64,000 bases of DNA from Cystobacter ferrugineus (GCF_001887355.1 NZ_MPIN01000027.1:1-64000); one strand, 5' to 3'. Positions 12,227-25,200 are shown, counted from the first letter of the stretch. Made by a program: numbers and translations. Notes: generated from the letters alone by a model not told the origin.

Positions 12227-13333
12227 ATGTGGCGACCTGTTGCACTGCTGTTGCTCCTGCTCGTGCCCCTGCGCGCGCCCGCCGTGGAGACCATGCGCAT
12301 CGCCATGGGTGACGCCCAGGGCGAGGTGCGCGTGAGTGGCAAGGGCCTCTCCTTTGGTTCCGATACCGAGGACGCCGCCTTCACCCCCCTCCAGCAGGAC
12401 GGGGTGGTCGTGCGGCGGCGGGGCTCGCGCCTGGAGCTCAACGGCGCCCCCGTCATCGGCTCCGCGGTGCGCTTCCGCGCTGGCGTGGAGTCGTCGGACG
12501 CGGGCACTCCGGGTGACTCGGCCATTCGCGCCCGGGACATGGAGGTGCGCGGCGACGTCGTGGTGCGCCTGTACAAGGACGGGCTCCAGCTCATCAACGT
12601 CATCGCCCTGGAGGACTACCTCGCCGCCGTGCTCGGCAGCGAGATGCCCGTCTCCTTCCCCTCCGAGGCCCTCAAGGCCCAGGCCGTGGCGGCCCGCACC
12701 TACGCCCTTCAGAAGAAGTTGGAGGCCTACGGTGCCCCCTTCCACATGGGCAGCAGCGTGCTCCACCAGGTGTATGGCGGACTCAACCGCGAGGACCCTC
12801 GCACCCGCGCCGCCGTGGTGGCCACCCGTGGAGAGGTGCTGACGTACGAGCTCGCCCCCATCGAGGCCTACTTCCATGCCTCCTGCGGTGGCCACACCGA
12901 GTCCGGCTGGGATTCGCTCCAGCGGGATCTGCCCTACCTCAAGGCCGTGGAATGCCCGTGTGGCCGCCTGCCCGCCAGCCGCTGGAGCGCCACCGTCTCC
13001 GACGCCGAGCTGCGCGCTGCCCTGGGCCAGCCCACCGAGGGCTTCCGGGTGACGGGACGCACCTCCACGCACCGGGTGAGCCGGGTCAGCGTGGCCGGCG
13101 GAGCCTCGGTGGATGGGGCCCAGTTCCGGCGCAAGCTCGGCTACACGAAGCTCAAGAGCCTGGACTTCGACGTGGAGCACACCCAAGGCAAGTGGCATTT
13201 CACCGGCCGTGGCTATGGCCATGGGGCGGGCCTCTGCCAGTGGGGCGCCAAGGCGCTGGCCGACGGCGGCATGTCCTACCGGGACATCCTCCTGCACTAC
13301 TACCCGGACACCGAGCTGCAGCAGCTCTACTGA
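12227..13333 (+). CDS. SpoIID/LytB-domain protein
   Basis: A 368-residue exported protein with a signal peptide in the first 20 residues. The SpoIID core is visible from about residue 115: VIALEDYLAAVLGSEMP, then the block SEALKAQAVAARTYAL, and a late GHGAGLCQWGAKALAD motif. SpoIID is a peptidoglycan lytic transglycosylase active on denuded glycan strands during spore engulfment in Firmicutes. In myxobacteria it may act in cell-wall turnover or in sporulation, which involves loss of peptidoglycan. A 61-base gap leads to queA on the same strand, so co-transcription is possible. Confidence 0.88.
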   Translation: MWRPVALLLLLLVPLRAPAVETMRIAMGDAQGEVRVSGKGLSFGSDTEDAAFTPLQQDGVVVRRRGSRLELNGAPVIGSAVRFRAGVESSDAGTPGDSAIRARDMEVRGDVVVRLYKDGLQLINVIALEDYLAAVLGSEMPVSFPSEALKAQAVAARTYALQKKLEAYGAPFHMGSSVLHQVYGGLNREDPRTRAAVVATRGEVLTYELAPIEAYFHASCGGHTESGWDSLQRDLPYLKAVECPCGRLPASRWSATVSDAELRAALGQPTEGFRVTGRTSTHRVSRVSVAGGASVDGAQFRRKLGYTKLKSLDFDVEHTQGKWHFTGRGYGHGAGLCQWGAKALADGGMSYRDILLHYYPDTELQQLY

Positions 13334-13394
13334 AGCTCCACCGCTACATCCCGTTTCGTCCGAGGCGCCCGGGCTGTTACAAGCGGCTCCCGCC

Positions 13395-15681
<2,287 letters not shown>

Positions 15682-15884
15682 CACCCGGGGAGGGGGCCCC
15701 GGGAGGGCGCCCCTGGCCGCCTGGCCGACGAGAGTGACGCGGGGCGGAAGTGTCCGGTTTCCTCGGTTTGCTTGCCGGGGGCGTGGGGCTGCTGCTAAGA
15801 GGCCCCCCTTTCGGACACATTCGCCGGCCGTGAAATCCAGGGGCGGCGACCCGGTACAAATTTCATCCAGCGACGAGGCGGTTC
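15682..15884 (+). other. Intergenic region between tgt and yajC
   Basis: About 200 bases. The first 50 bases are very GC-rich with self-complementary runs (GGGGGCCCC and GGGCGCCCC), which may form a weak transcription pause. The remainder is expected to hold a promoter for yajC, but no clear consensus hexamers were recognised. Confidence 0.35.
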
Positions 15885-16235
15885 GTGGCAGACAGCATTC
15901 TAATCCTGGCGCAGGCGGCGGGCGGTCCCAGCGGGATGATGAACATCGTCTTCATCATCGGGCTGTTCGCCATCATGTACTTCGTGATGATCCGCCCGCA
16001 GCAGAAGCAGCTCAAGAAGCACCAGGAGCTCATCTCCAGCCTGAAGAAGGGCGACGAGGTCGTCACCCAGGGCGGCCTCATCGGGCGCATCCAGGTCGTG
16101 CAGGATCGCGAGGTGACGCTCGAGGTGGCCAGCGGCACGCGCATCCGCGTGCTCAAGACTTCGGTGGCCGGACGCTACGCGGCGGGTGAGGCGGCCGGGG
16201 CGACCAAGGCCGAGGACAAGAAGGAGGAGAAGTGA
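15885..16235 (+). CDS. yajC: Preprotein translocase subunit YajC
   Basis: A 116-residue small membrane protein: one hydrophobic helix (about residues 16-37, IVFIIGLFAIMYFVMI) followed by the family's PQQKQLKKHQELISSLKKGD and a small KOW-like domain (VVTQGGLIGRI). YajC accompanies SecDF at the Sec translocon. Start is GTG with GAGGCGG upstream. The stop overlaps the secD start by one base (TGATG). Confidence 0.95.
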   Translation: MADSILILAQAAGGPSGMMNIVFIIGLFAIMYFVMIRPQQKQLKKHQELISSLKKGDEVVTQGGLIGRIQVVQDREVTLEVASGTRIRVLKTSVAGRYAAGEAAGATKAEDKKEEK

Positions 16236-18007
16236 TGGATCGCGGCTGGTACTGGAGGCTGAGCCTGGTCATCGGCGTCACGCTGGCGACCGTGTGGCTG
16301 CTGATGCCCTCCTATTATTCCTTGTTCAAGGTGGACCGGAGCGAGCGCAACAACCTCGCGGCGATCGAGAAGGCGATGCCCGCGTGGGCGCCTCCCGCCA
16401 AGTACCGCATCAACCTGGGGCTCGACCTGCAGGGCGGCATCCACATGGTGATGCGGGTGGACACCAAGACGGCCCTGGAGAAGCGCACCGAGCGCCGGGG
16501 CGATCAGATCGCCCGCTACATCAACGACGAGAAGAAGCTGGGCCAGGTGACGGTGGACACGGACGTGGAGCGGCTCCAGCTCACGTTGACCGCGCAGGAC
16601 CCCGCCACCATGGACGCCATCGAGAAGGAGGTGCTCGCCACCTTCACCGACTTCACGCGCGTGTCGCGTGACGGCGCCAGGCTGGTGCTCACGCCGGACG
16701 AGGGCCAGATCAACCGCTTCCGCGAGGAGTCGGTGGATCAGGCGATGCTCGTCATCCGCCGCCGCATCGACAAGTGGGGCGTGGCCGAGGTGGACGTGCG
16801 CAAGCTGGGCACGGACGCCATCCAGATCTCCCTGCCGGGCCGCAATGATCCCGAGCAGGCCAAGGAACTGGTGGGCACCACGGCGCAGCTCGAGTTCCAC
16901 ATGGTGGACGACACCACGGACTTCTTCCGCGAGCACTACCAGAAGACGCCTCCGCCCGAGGGCAGCAACATCACCCTCACCACCACCGAGGGTTTCCCCC
17001 AGCTCGAGGGCCCCAACCGCGAGGCGCTCCTGGCGTACGTGAAGGACGCGACGCCCCAGGGCCGCGTGGTGATGCTCGAGTGCATCGCCAGCGCGACGCG
17101 CAAGGGCGTGTGCGACAGCTACCGCACCTACCTGCTGGAGAAGGAAGCGCCGCTGACGGGCGAGAGCCTCACCGGCGCGGACGCCTCGCTCAGCCAGCTC
17201 AACGAGCCCGAGGTGAACATCAGCTTCGACGCCGCCGGGGCCCGCCAGTTCGAGCAGCTCACCGAGAAGGGCGTGGGCCGGCGCATGGCCATCGTCCTGG
17301 ACGACTACGTGCAGTCGGCGCCGCGCATCAACGAGCGCATCGGCGGTGGCCGGGCGCGCATCACCATGGGCCGCTCGGGAGGCCGTCCGCTGGAGCAGTG
17401 GCTGGCGGACGCCCAGACGCTGGCGCTGGCGCTCAAGGCGGGCGCGCTGCCCGCGCCGGTGACCACGGGCGAAATCCGTCAGGTGGGCGCCTCGCTGGGT
17501 GACGAGCTCATCCGCAAGGGCAGCCTCGCCGCGGTGGTGGGCGTGCTGTGCGTCATCGTCTTCATGGGGCTGTACTACCGCGCCGCGGGCCTCATCGCGG
17601 ACGTGGCCCTGCTGCTCAACGGCCTGCTCATCCTCGGGGGCATGGCGCTCTTCAACGCCACGCTCACGCTGCCGGGCCTCGCGGCCTTCGTGCTCACGTT
17701 GGGCATCGCGGTGGACGCCAACGTGCTCATCAACGAGCGCATCCGCGAGGAGCTCAGCCACGGCAAGACGGCACGCGCCGCGGTGGACCAGGGTTATGAC
17801 CGCGCCTTCTGGACCATCTTCGACGCCCACGTCACCGCGATCGTCGCCGGCCTCATCCTCTTCTTCACCGGTACGGGCCCGGTGCGCGGCTTCGCCACCA
17901 CGCTCATCATCGGCCTGCTGGCGTCGCTCTTCACCTCCATCCTGGTGACGCGCGTCATCATGACCTACTTCGTCCACGGCCGGAACGCCCAGACGGTGTC
18001 CGTCTAG
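16235..18007 (+). CDS. secD: Protein translocase subunit SecD
   Basis: A 590-residue SecD that uses the proton gradient to pull exported proteins from the Sec channel. It has an N-terminal membrane helix, a large periplasmic P1 domain starting after the GLDLQGG motif, and five further hydrophobic segments in the last 170 residues that include the block TLGIAVDANVLINERIREEL. ATG at 16235 is preferred over the in-frame GTG at 16232: AGGAGGAG sits five bases before it and it overlaps the yajC stop. Followed by secF after 24 bases. Confidence 0.97.
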   Translation: MDRGWYWRLSLVIGVTLATVWLLMPSYYSLFKVDRSERNNLAAIEKAMPAWAPPAKYRINLGLDLQGGIHMVMRVDTKTALEKRTERRGDQIARYINDEKKLGQVTVDTDVERLQLTLTAQDPATMDAIEKEVLATFTDFTRVSRDGARLVLTPDEGQINRFREESVDQAMLVIRRRIDKWGVAEVDVRKLGTDAIQISLPGRNDPEQAKELVGTTAQLEFHMVDDTTDFFREHYQKTPPPEGSNITLTTTEGFPQLEGPNREALLAYVKDATPQGRVVMLECIASATRKGVCDSYRTYLLEKEAPLTGESLTGADASLSQLNEPEVNISFDAAGARQFEQLTEKGVGRRMAIVLDDYVQSAPRINERIGGGRARITMGRSGGRPLEQWLADAQTLALALKAGALPAPVTTGEIRQVGASLGDELIRKGSLAAVVGVLCVIVFMGLYYRAAGLIADVALLLNGLLILGGMALFNATLTLPGLAAFVLTLGIAVDANVLINERIREELSHGKTARAAVDQGYDRAFWTIFDAHVTAIVAGLILFFTGTGPVRGFATTLIIGLLASLFTSILVTRVIMTYFVHGRNAQTVSV

Positions 18008-18031
18008 GCAGCACCTCGGGGTACAGCCGAC

Positions 18032-19204
18032 ATGCAGATCCTCAAGAACAAGACGAACATCGACTTCATCGGCAAGCGCAAGCCGGCCCTCTTCATCTCC
18101 ACGGCGATCAACCTGATCATCCTCGTGGGCATCGCCGTGGTCGGCTTCAACTTCGGCGTGGACTTCGCCGGCGGTACGGTGGTGGAGGTGCAGTTCAACC
18201 ACTCCATCTCCGCGAGCGAGGTGCGCCAGCGCGTCGAGTCCACCGGGCAGCTCCATGACGCGTCCGTGCAGAGCATCGGCGCGGCGTCGGAGAACTCGTT
18301 CCTCGTGCGCCTGGGCGGCGTGACGCAGCTCACCGAGGAGGGTGGGGCCAAGGCGAGCCAGGCCCTTCAGGCGCTCGGCCAGATCGATCCCAAGGCCATC
18401 CGCGTGGACCTGGCCAACGGCATCATCAACGTGCGCTCCAAGCAGCCGCTGGACGTGAAGCAGATCGAGAAGAGCGTGGAGGACACCGGCACCGGCGTGG
18501 AAGAGGTGCGCGACATCGGTCAGGCACAGTCCGGCGACTATGACTACCAGGTGGTGGCCAGCGGCATGGCGGACCGCATCCGCGGCGCGCTGATGCAGGG
18601 CCAGGGCACCGACACGCCCGACTTCGAGATGCGCCGCGTCGAGTACGTGGGTCCGCAGGTGGGCAAGCAGCTGCGCAACCGCGGCATCCAGGCGCTGCTC
18701 TTCTCCATGGTGGCCATCCTCATCTACGTGGCCTTCCGCTTCGACTTCAAGTTCGGCCCCGGCGCGCTGCTCGCCATGCTGCACGACGTCATCATGGTGG
18801 CCGGCTTCTACCTGTTCAGCCGCGCCGAGTTCGGCCTCACCGCCATCGCCGCGCTGCTCACCATCGTGGGCTACTCGGTCAACGACACCATCGTCATCTA
18901 CGACCGCATCCGCGAGGACATGGGCAAGTTCAAGGGCAAGCCCCTGCCCGAGGTCATCAACATCGCCGTCAACGACACCCTGGTGCGCACCATCCTCACC
19001 TCGGGCACCACGTCGCTCTCGCTCGTCGGTCTGCTCATCTTCGGCGTGGGGGAGATCCGCGACTTCGCCTGGGCGATGCTGGTGGGCATCATCGTGGGCA
19101 CCTACTCGTCCGTGTACATCGCCAGCCCCGTCACCATCTGGCTGGATGAGCGCGAGCAGGCGCGCGGGAAGAAGGCGGGCGTCAACCAGCCCACGACGGC
19201 CTGA
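18032..19204 (+). CDS. secF: Protein translocase subunit SecF
   Basis: A 390-residue SecF. It has the N-terminal hydrophobic helix, the VDFAGGTVVEVQF motif opening the periplasmic domain, and the C-terminal bundle with GYSVNDTIVIYDRIRED and the block LTSGTTSLSLVGLLIFG. It forms a complex with SecD and YajC. The soluble insertion (about residues 75-180) is somewhat longer than in E. coli SecF, as in other deltaproteobacteria. The end, an Arg/Lys-rich tail, is cytoplasmic. Confidence 0.97.
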   Translation: MQILKNKTNIDFIGKRKPALFISTAINLIILVGIAVVGFNFGVDFAGGTVVEVQFNHSISASEVRQRVESTGQLHDASVQSIGAASENSFLVRLGGVTQLTEEGGAKASQALQALGQIDPKAIRVDLANGIINVRSKQPLDVKQIEKSVEDTGTGVEEVRDIGQAQSGDYDYQVVASGMADRIRGALMQGQGTDTPDFEMRRVEYVGPQVGKQLRNRGIQALLFSMVAILIYVAFRFDFKFGPGALLAMLHDVIMVAGFYLFSRAEFGLTAIAALLTIVGYSVNDTIVIYDRIREDMGKFKGKPLPEVINIAVNDTLVRTILTSGTTSLSLVGLLIFGVGEIRDFAWAMLVGIIVGTYSSVYIASPVTIWLDEREQARGKKAGVNQPTTA

Positions 19205-19465
19205 GTTCCCCCGCACCATCCAGGTAGCGCTCGCCGAGGCCCTCGGGCTCCGTGACTCCACGGACCCGCGGGCCTCGGGTGTTTCCAGGGGACGGAGGGC
19301 CCTCGCGCGAGCCCCGGCGAAGGTATATCCCACCCCCTTGAGAGGGCAGGCGAGCAGGGGAGCGAGCCCCAGGTCAGGTCAGGCTGGACAGACCCCCCAG
19401 GTAGAGTGATGAAGATTTGTGGCCTGGACGCCTCCACGGTAGGAGGCTCCGGAGTGGAGGTGATT

Positions 19466-21181
19466 GTGCGTTGGATGATGCCGGAAGTGCCCCAGGAGCA
19501 GGCGGCTTCACTGTCCGTGGAGCTGGGTCTCCATCCCCTGCCGGCGCGAATCCTCATCCACCGCGGACTGCGCACCCCCGAGGCCGCCTCCGCCTTCCTG
19601 TCGGACCGGCTGGCCGATCTGCCCGATCCCTTCCGGATGAAGGGCATGGCCGTGGGCGTGGAGCGACTCATCCGGGCCATCCGGGAGAAGGAGCGCATCA
19701 CCCTCTACGGTGACTATGACGTGGACGGCGTGTGCTCCACGTCGCTCATGGCCCTGTTCCTCCGGGAACTGGGCGCCCGGCCCGCCACCTACATCCCCCA
19801 CCGCATGGACGAGGGCTATGGCCTCAACCTCCAGGCGGTGGAGAAGATCGCCGCGGACGGCACCCGGGTGCTGGTGACGCTCGACTGTGGCATCACCTCC
19901 GTGGCGGAGATCGCCCGGGCGAAGGAGCTGGGGCTGGACGTGGTGGTGGTGGACCACCACACGGTGCCCCCCACGCTGCCCCCCGCGGTGGCCGTGCTCA
20001 ATCCCCACCAGCCCGGCTGCGAGTACCCCACCAAGCACCTGTGCGCCGCCGGCGTGGCCTTCAACCTCTGCATGGGCCTGCGCAAGCGGCTGCGCGATGA
20101 TGGCTGGTTCGCCACCCGCAAGGAGCCCAACCTCAAGGCACTGATGGACCTGGTGGCCATGGCCACCGTGGCGGACGTGGTGCCGCTCACCGGCGCCAAC
20201 CGCATCCTCGTCCACCATGGCCTCCAGGCGCTGAGCGCGGGCCTGCGTCCCGGCGTCCGGGCGCTCAAGGAGGTGGCGGGGCTGGACGCGGACAGTCCCG
20301 TGTCCGCCGGGCAGGTAGGCTACCGGCTGGGCCCGCGCATCAACGCCGCGGGACGGCTGCATGATGCCTCGCTGGGCCTTCAGCTCCTGTGCTCGGAGAC
20401 CCTCGAGGCGGCCCGTCCGCTCGCGCAGGTGTTGGATCGGGCCAACGCCGAGCGCCAGGGTCTGGAGAGCAGCATCCTCACCGAGGCGCTCGCCCAGGCC
20501 GGGGAGCGCGCCGAGCAGAACGCCCGCGGCTTCGTGCTCTACGCGGACGGGTGGCACCCGGGCGTCATCGGCATCGTGGCCTCGCGCGTGGTGGAGCGCT
20601 TCCACCGGCCCACGGTCATGGTGGGGGTGAAGGACGGGGTGGGCAAGGGCTCGGCGCGCAGCATCGAGGGCTTCCACCTCTACGACGCGCTGAGCGGCTG
20701 CGCGGATCTGTTCGCCCGCTTTGGCGGCCACAAGCACGCCGCCGGGCTCACCATCGAGGGCAAGCACCTGCCCGCCTTTCGCGAGGCCTTCGAGCGCATC
20801 GCGCACCAGCGCCTGACGCCCGAGGATCTCATCCCCCGCTGCAAGGTGGACGCGGTGGTGGGCGTGTCGGAGCTGGACGAGAAGGCGGTGGAGGCGCTGC
20901 AGAAGCTCGGGCCCTTCGGGCAGGGCAACCCCGAGCCCGTGCTGGTGCTGCGCCGCCAGGTGGCGCGCCCGCGCGTGCTGCCGCACAAGACGGGCGGCTC
21001 GGGGCACCTCAAGCTGGCCCTGGTGGACGCGCCCAGCGTGGACGCCATCGGCTTCGGCATGGCGGACAAGCTGGCCCTGACCGAGGGGCCCGTCGATCTG
21101 GCCTTCCAGGCCGGCTTCGACACCTTTCGCGGCCAGCGCCGGTTGTCCCTCAAGCTCAAGGACTTGCGGATCGCCGCCTAG
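19466..21181 (+). CDS. recJ: Single-stranded-DNA-specific exonuclease RecJ
   Basis: A 571-residue RecJ, a 5'-3' ssDNA exonuclease in recombination and mismatch repair. DHH motifs: LYGDYDVDGVCSTS, then the DCGIT motif, then VVVDHHTVP. The DHHA1 motif GGHKHAAG (about 430) and a C-terminal OB domain follow. A longer frame from 19406 exists, but GTG 19466 is chosen: a near-perfect GGAGGTGAT lies just upstream and the protein then begins VRWMMPEVPQ, matching the family's usual N-terminus. About 260 bases separate it from secF; that gap shows no gene. It is the last native gene before the foreign block. Confidence 0.94.
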   Translation: MRWMMPEVPQEQAASLSVELGLHPLPARILIHRGLRTPEAASAFLSDRLADLPDPFRMKGMAVGVERLIRAIREKERITLYGDYDVDGVCSTSLMALFLRELGARPATYIPHRMDEGYGLNLQAVEKIAADGTRVLVTLDCGITSVAEIARAKELGLDVVVVDHHTVPPTLPPAVAVLNPHQPGCEYPTKHLCAAGVAFNLCMGLRKRLRDDGWFATRKEPNLKALMDLVAMATVADVVPLTGANRILVHHGLQALSAGLRPGVRALKEVAGLDADSPVSAGQVGYRLGPRINAAGRLHDASLGLQLLCSETLEAARPLAQVLDRANAERQGLESSILTEALAQAGERAEQNARGFVLYADGWHPGVIGIVASRVVERFHRPTVMVGVKDGVGKGSARSIEGFHLYDALSGCADLFARFGGHKHAAGLTIEGKHLPAFREAFERIAHQRLTPEDLIPRCKVDAVVGVSELDEKAVEALQKLGPFGQGNPEPVLVLRRQVARPRVLPHKTGGSGHLKLALVDAPSVDAIGFGMADKLALTEGPVDLAFQAGFDTFRGQRRLSLKLKDLRIAA

Positions 21182-21314
21182 TCGGAAGCTGACTTCGGCT
21201 GCCTGGGTCGTGGCCTTGCGCGCGTCAAGCCGTGGAAAGGCCAATTGCCATGAACACCATGGATGCGGCATGCGCATGGGTTCCCAGCCCAGGGGCCCGA
21301 CGCCTCCACTGCTT
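21182..21314. other. Left junction of the foreign block
   Basis: 133 bases between the recJ stop and the stop of the candidate immunity gene. The change from myxobacterial to foreign sequence must fall here. I see no inverted terminal repeat, no tRNA fragment, and no copy of the right-junction sequence near 34036. Confidence 0.4.
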
Positions 21315-22226
21315 TCACCCAACGACCAGACGCCCCACTGCCACGTCGGGGTGAACCATGCCGCCGTCGATGTAGAGATCCCAGCGATCATGGATGCGGA
21401 ACAGCGTCTCCTCGACCGAGCCGTAGTGCGCCGCCTGCGGATGCAGGACGAGCGTGGCGCCGCTCAATTGGAGCGTGAGTTCGAGCGAGTCTGCGTCGAA
21501 ACGTGCCGACGCCACCGGACCGGCCCGTAGGACGGCCGTCAGCAGCTCGAAGGCCTTCGTCAGTGCCTGCTGGTCCGCGTCGGGCAGCTTGCGCGGCATC
21601 GCGCGCGTCGAAACCGGTGCCTGCCCGTCGGGCACCAGGGTCCATCGACGGCTCTGCAGTCCCACGCCGCGGTCGAAGCGGATCGTCACGTTCGGGTCGT
21701 CCGGCAGCGAACGCATCAGCTGTGTCACCCGCGCATCGCACAGGGCGGCCAGCCCGGCCTCGAGCAACCGCGCCGGGTCGGGCTTCCCGGCCGGCTTGCG
21801 CGACTTGCCTGTCTTGCCGCCTTTCTTCAACGCGCGGACCTGGTCAGTGGCCCATTCGAGGGCGTCGTCGGGATCGACGAGCGTGCCGTCCGGCGCTTCC
21901 AGCACACCGCCGCAGATGACGGCGATGTTGGCCGCGACGAGAGCGGCGCAGATGCCATCGGTGGCAGAGGAGCGATATCCGGCGGTGGCGACATGGTCGA
22001 AGCGTTGCCCGGCTAGCGCCTGCGGCAACGCTTCCACCTGCTCCAGTTCCCATTCGAAACCGCACTCCTGCTCGCCGATCCGGCAGGGCACCCAGCCCTC
22101 GTCACTCTGCGGATCGAACGCTTCGGCGAAAGCGAACTTCGGCTCCATCGCGCGGACCATCTTGGCCAGCCAGCCAGCGTCCGGCAGCAGGCTGGCTTGA
22201 AGGTATACGGCGATGCTCGTCGACAC
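21315..22226 (-). CDS. Candidate immunity protein for the Rhs toxin
   Basis: A 303-residue cytoplasmic-looking protein (no signal peptide or membrane helix), starting at GTG 22226 with GGGAG eight bases before it, only 29 bases after the Rhs stop codon. The N-terminal half contains WVPCRIGEQECGFEWELE and a segment ending IAVICGGVLEAPDG; the middle is Lys-rich (KKGGKTGKSRKPAGK). The C-terminal half ends DGGMVHPDVAVGRLVVG. I do not recognise the family. The role is inferred only from position: polymorphic toxin genes are typically followed directly by the gene that neutralises their variable C-terminal domain. Confidence 0.6.
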   Translation of the reverse strand: MSTSIAVYLQASLLPDAGWLAKMVRAMEPKFAFAEAFDPQSDEGWVPCRIGEQECGFEWELEQVEALPQALAGQRFDHVATAGYRSSATDGICAALVAANIAVICGGVLEAPDGTLVDPDDALEWATDQVRALKKGGKTGKSRKPAGKPDPARLLEAGLAALCDARVTQLMRSLPDDPNVTIRFDRGVGLQSRRWTLVPDGQAPVSTRAMPRKLPDADQQALTKAFELLTAVLRAGPVASARFDADSLELTLQLSGATLVLHPQAAHYGSVEETLFRIHDRWDLYIDGGMVHPDVAVGRLVVG

Positions 22227-22255
22227 GGTTCACTCTCCCTGGCACGGCGAAGGCA

Positions 22256-25200
22256 CTATCGCGGAAGTACGTCGATGTGGACCTGCACCACGTCACCGAA
22301 GTAACTGCGTCGCTTGCGGATGCCGCCCTTGCTGTAGCCCTTGCCGATCTTGAGGTCCAGGCCGAGTACGTTGTCGCCTTTGTACTGGACCAGCACGTCG
22401 ATACCCACCGAGCCCTTGCGTCCCTTGCCCGAGTGTTCTCCGTCGTCGTCCGCGAACGGTTCGGCGACGACGGTGATGCCGTGGTAGTTGAGCTTGCGCA
22501 GTTCCTTGGCGACATCGGCCAGGCGCGCCTTCAACCGCTGGTGCGCGGCGGTGCCTGCCGCGCCCTTGTTGGGGAAGTCGCCCATCCCGACCAGGTCCAT
22601 GACCGACTTCACCATCGCATCGAGCACCAGCTCGCCGACCAGGCCGAGGCTTTCCGGCGGCTTGCCGAACAGCACCTGGCGCATCACGATGCGGCCGCCC
22701 TGCGCGGTGCCCACTCGGGTGATGCCCTGCAGGTTCATCGACAGGCCGATGTTGCCGATGCTCGCCACGCCGAAGTAACCGCTCGGATCGACGTAATACG
22801 TGGGCGCCGAATTGGCATACAGGTACTTGTGCAGCGTCACCGGGTCGGTGCTTTCGCCCGGATAGGGGTCGAGCGAAACGAAGCGGCCCGAACGCGGGTC
22901 CATGTAGCGGGCGCGCAGGTAATAGAACCCGAGGTTCGGGTCTAGCTGCTCGCCGGCGAACAGGAATGCGTTGTCGCTGGTGCCGGTGTGGGACTCGGTT
23001 TCGCCGAAGGCCTCGTACCAGTAGCGGTCCGTGGCGGCGCCAGCAGCCGTGCTCAGCAGACGCGTGCTGCCCAGGCCGTCGAGGTGGAGGTAGTCCGTCT
23101 GGGTGCCTTCGCTGCGGGCAATGCGCTCGTCGCCGGTCAGGTACAGCACGGAGCGGCCGCCACTGTGCTCCTCGATGACCTGGTCGTGCTCGGCCACCGG
23201 ATCGACCACGAAGCGCGTCGTGACGCCATTGACGGTCTGCGACTGACGGATGCCATTGGCGTCGTAGACGTAGGTCATCACCGAGGCCGGCGTGACCGCA
23301 TCGACCAGGCGACCGGCTCCGTCGTAGCCAAACAGGCTCTGGCCCGTACCGTCGTTGCGCTCGATCAGGCTTCCATTGGCATCGTAGAGGTACTGGACCA
23401 CGCTGCCGTCGCTGGCGACTTCCTGTTCCAGGCGATCGTTGGCGTCGTAGGTATACGTCGTGGTGCGCGTGACGCCCGCCTTGACCCGAACCTGTGTCAG
23501 GCGGTTGCCGACCGCGTCATAGGTCCAGTCGGTGGTGCGGTTTCCACGCGTGCTGTCGGTGACCTGCTCGCGTTTCAGGCGCTTGAGCGCGTCGTACTGG
23601 TACACGACGGTGCGCGTCGCGCCCGACCCGCTCTCCACCACCTGTGTGCGCAGGCCCGAGGCATCGACCGTGTACGTCAGTCCCAGAAGCACCGCGCTGG
23701 TGGCGGTGCGATGGAAGAGCGTGCGCAAACGGTTGCGCACGTCGTAGACGTAGTCGGCACGGTTGCCGTTGGGTAGTTGCACGGCGCTGCGGTTGCCGAC
23801 GTCGTCGTAGGCGTAGGACGTCGTCGCCCCGCCACGCGTGACGGTCGAGAGGCGATTGAGCTCGTCGTAGCCGTAGGCGATATCCTGCTGGGCCGTGGTC
23901 ATGCGCACGCGGTTGCCCGCCGCGTCGTAGGCGTAGCCGATCTCGATACCGTCGGGCTGGCGGATGGACACCAGCCGGTCGGCCGCGTCGTAGCCGTACA
24001 CCGTCGTGCCCGCCGCGGTCGTCGCGGTGGCGACCTGCCCGCTCGCGGTGTAGGTCGTCGAGGTGCCGCTGCCGTCGGAGTGGCGCACTTCGACTTCGCG
24101 GTTCATGGCGTCGTAGCGGTGCGTCGTGATCGCACCGTTGAAGTCCGAGGTGACGGTCAGGTTGCCATTGGCGTCGTACTGGCTGAACTCGGCCTGTCCG
24201 CCCGGCAGCGTCCGCGAGGTGACGCGTCCGGCATCGTCGTAGGTCCAACGCGTCGTGCGTCCCAGCGCGTCGGTCTGCTGCAACTTGTTGCCCAGCGCGT
24301 CGTAGACGTAGGTCGTGCGCTTGCCGTCCGCATCGACCACCGCCGCGAGCTGACCCAGCACGGTGTACTCGAACACCGTGGTGCGGTTCATCTCGTCGGT
24401 CTGGCTCGCCTTGCGGCCCAGCGCGTCGTACGTGATGCGGCTGCGCGGGTTGTCGGCATCCGACGTGGTGGTATCGGGATGGATGGTCTCCACCAGCCGA
24501 CCGGCCGCGTCGTGGACGAACTTGGTCGTGCGACCCAACGCGTCGCGCACGCTGGCCTGCGTGCCGTCGGGATTGTAGGTCGTCACCGTGCTCTTGCCGC
24601 GCGCGTCGGTCACCACCGACACGCGACCGGCATCGTCATATGCGAACTGGGTGAGGTTGCCGCGACCGTCCTGGCGACTGAGCTGGCGGCCGGCCTTGTC
24701 GTAGGCCGAGCGCGTGACGCTGCCGTCCGGATGCCGGGTTTCCGTCAGCCGTCCCGCCGCGTCGTAGACCTTCTCCGTGAGGCCGCCGTCCGGGCCCACG
24801 CGCGTGACCTGCCGGTTCTCCGCGTCGTATCCGAGGCGTTCACGGGTGCCATCCGGGAACCGGGTCTCGACGAGGTTGCCTGACGCGTCGTAGTCCATCT
24901 CGGTGCGATGGCCGTTGGCATCGATGCGCGCCGACTCCTTGTCGATCGCGTTGTACTCCACGCGAACGGTATTGCCCCGAGGATCGATGACCGCGGTGCG
25001 TCGACCCTTGGCGTCGTACTCGTAGCGCGTGACGAGCGTGCGCGGGTTGCCATCGGCGCCCTGCACGTCGCGCGACTCGCTCAGCACGCGACCCATCGTG
25101 TCGTACGCATAGCGCACCACATGACCGGCTGCGTCGGTCTCGCGCGTCTTGTTGCCCTGCGCGTCATAGGCGAACGTGCTGACCGCACCGAGCGGTCGAC

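Noticed and set aside
16175-19333. A 1052-codon minus-strand frame opposite secD-secF, and a 1025-codon frame opposite aspS (36983-40060)
   Set aside because: Both are antisense shadows of highly conserved genes, with low-complexity composition and no motif.
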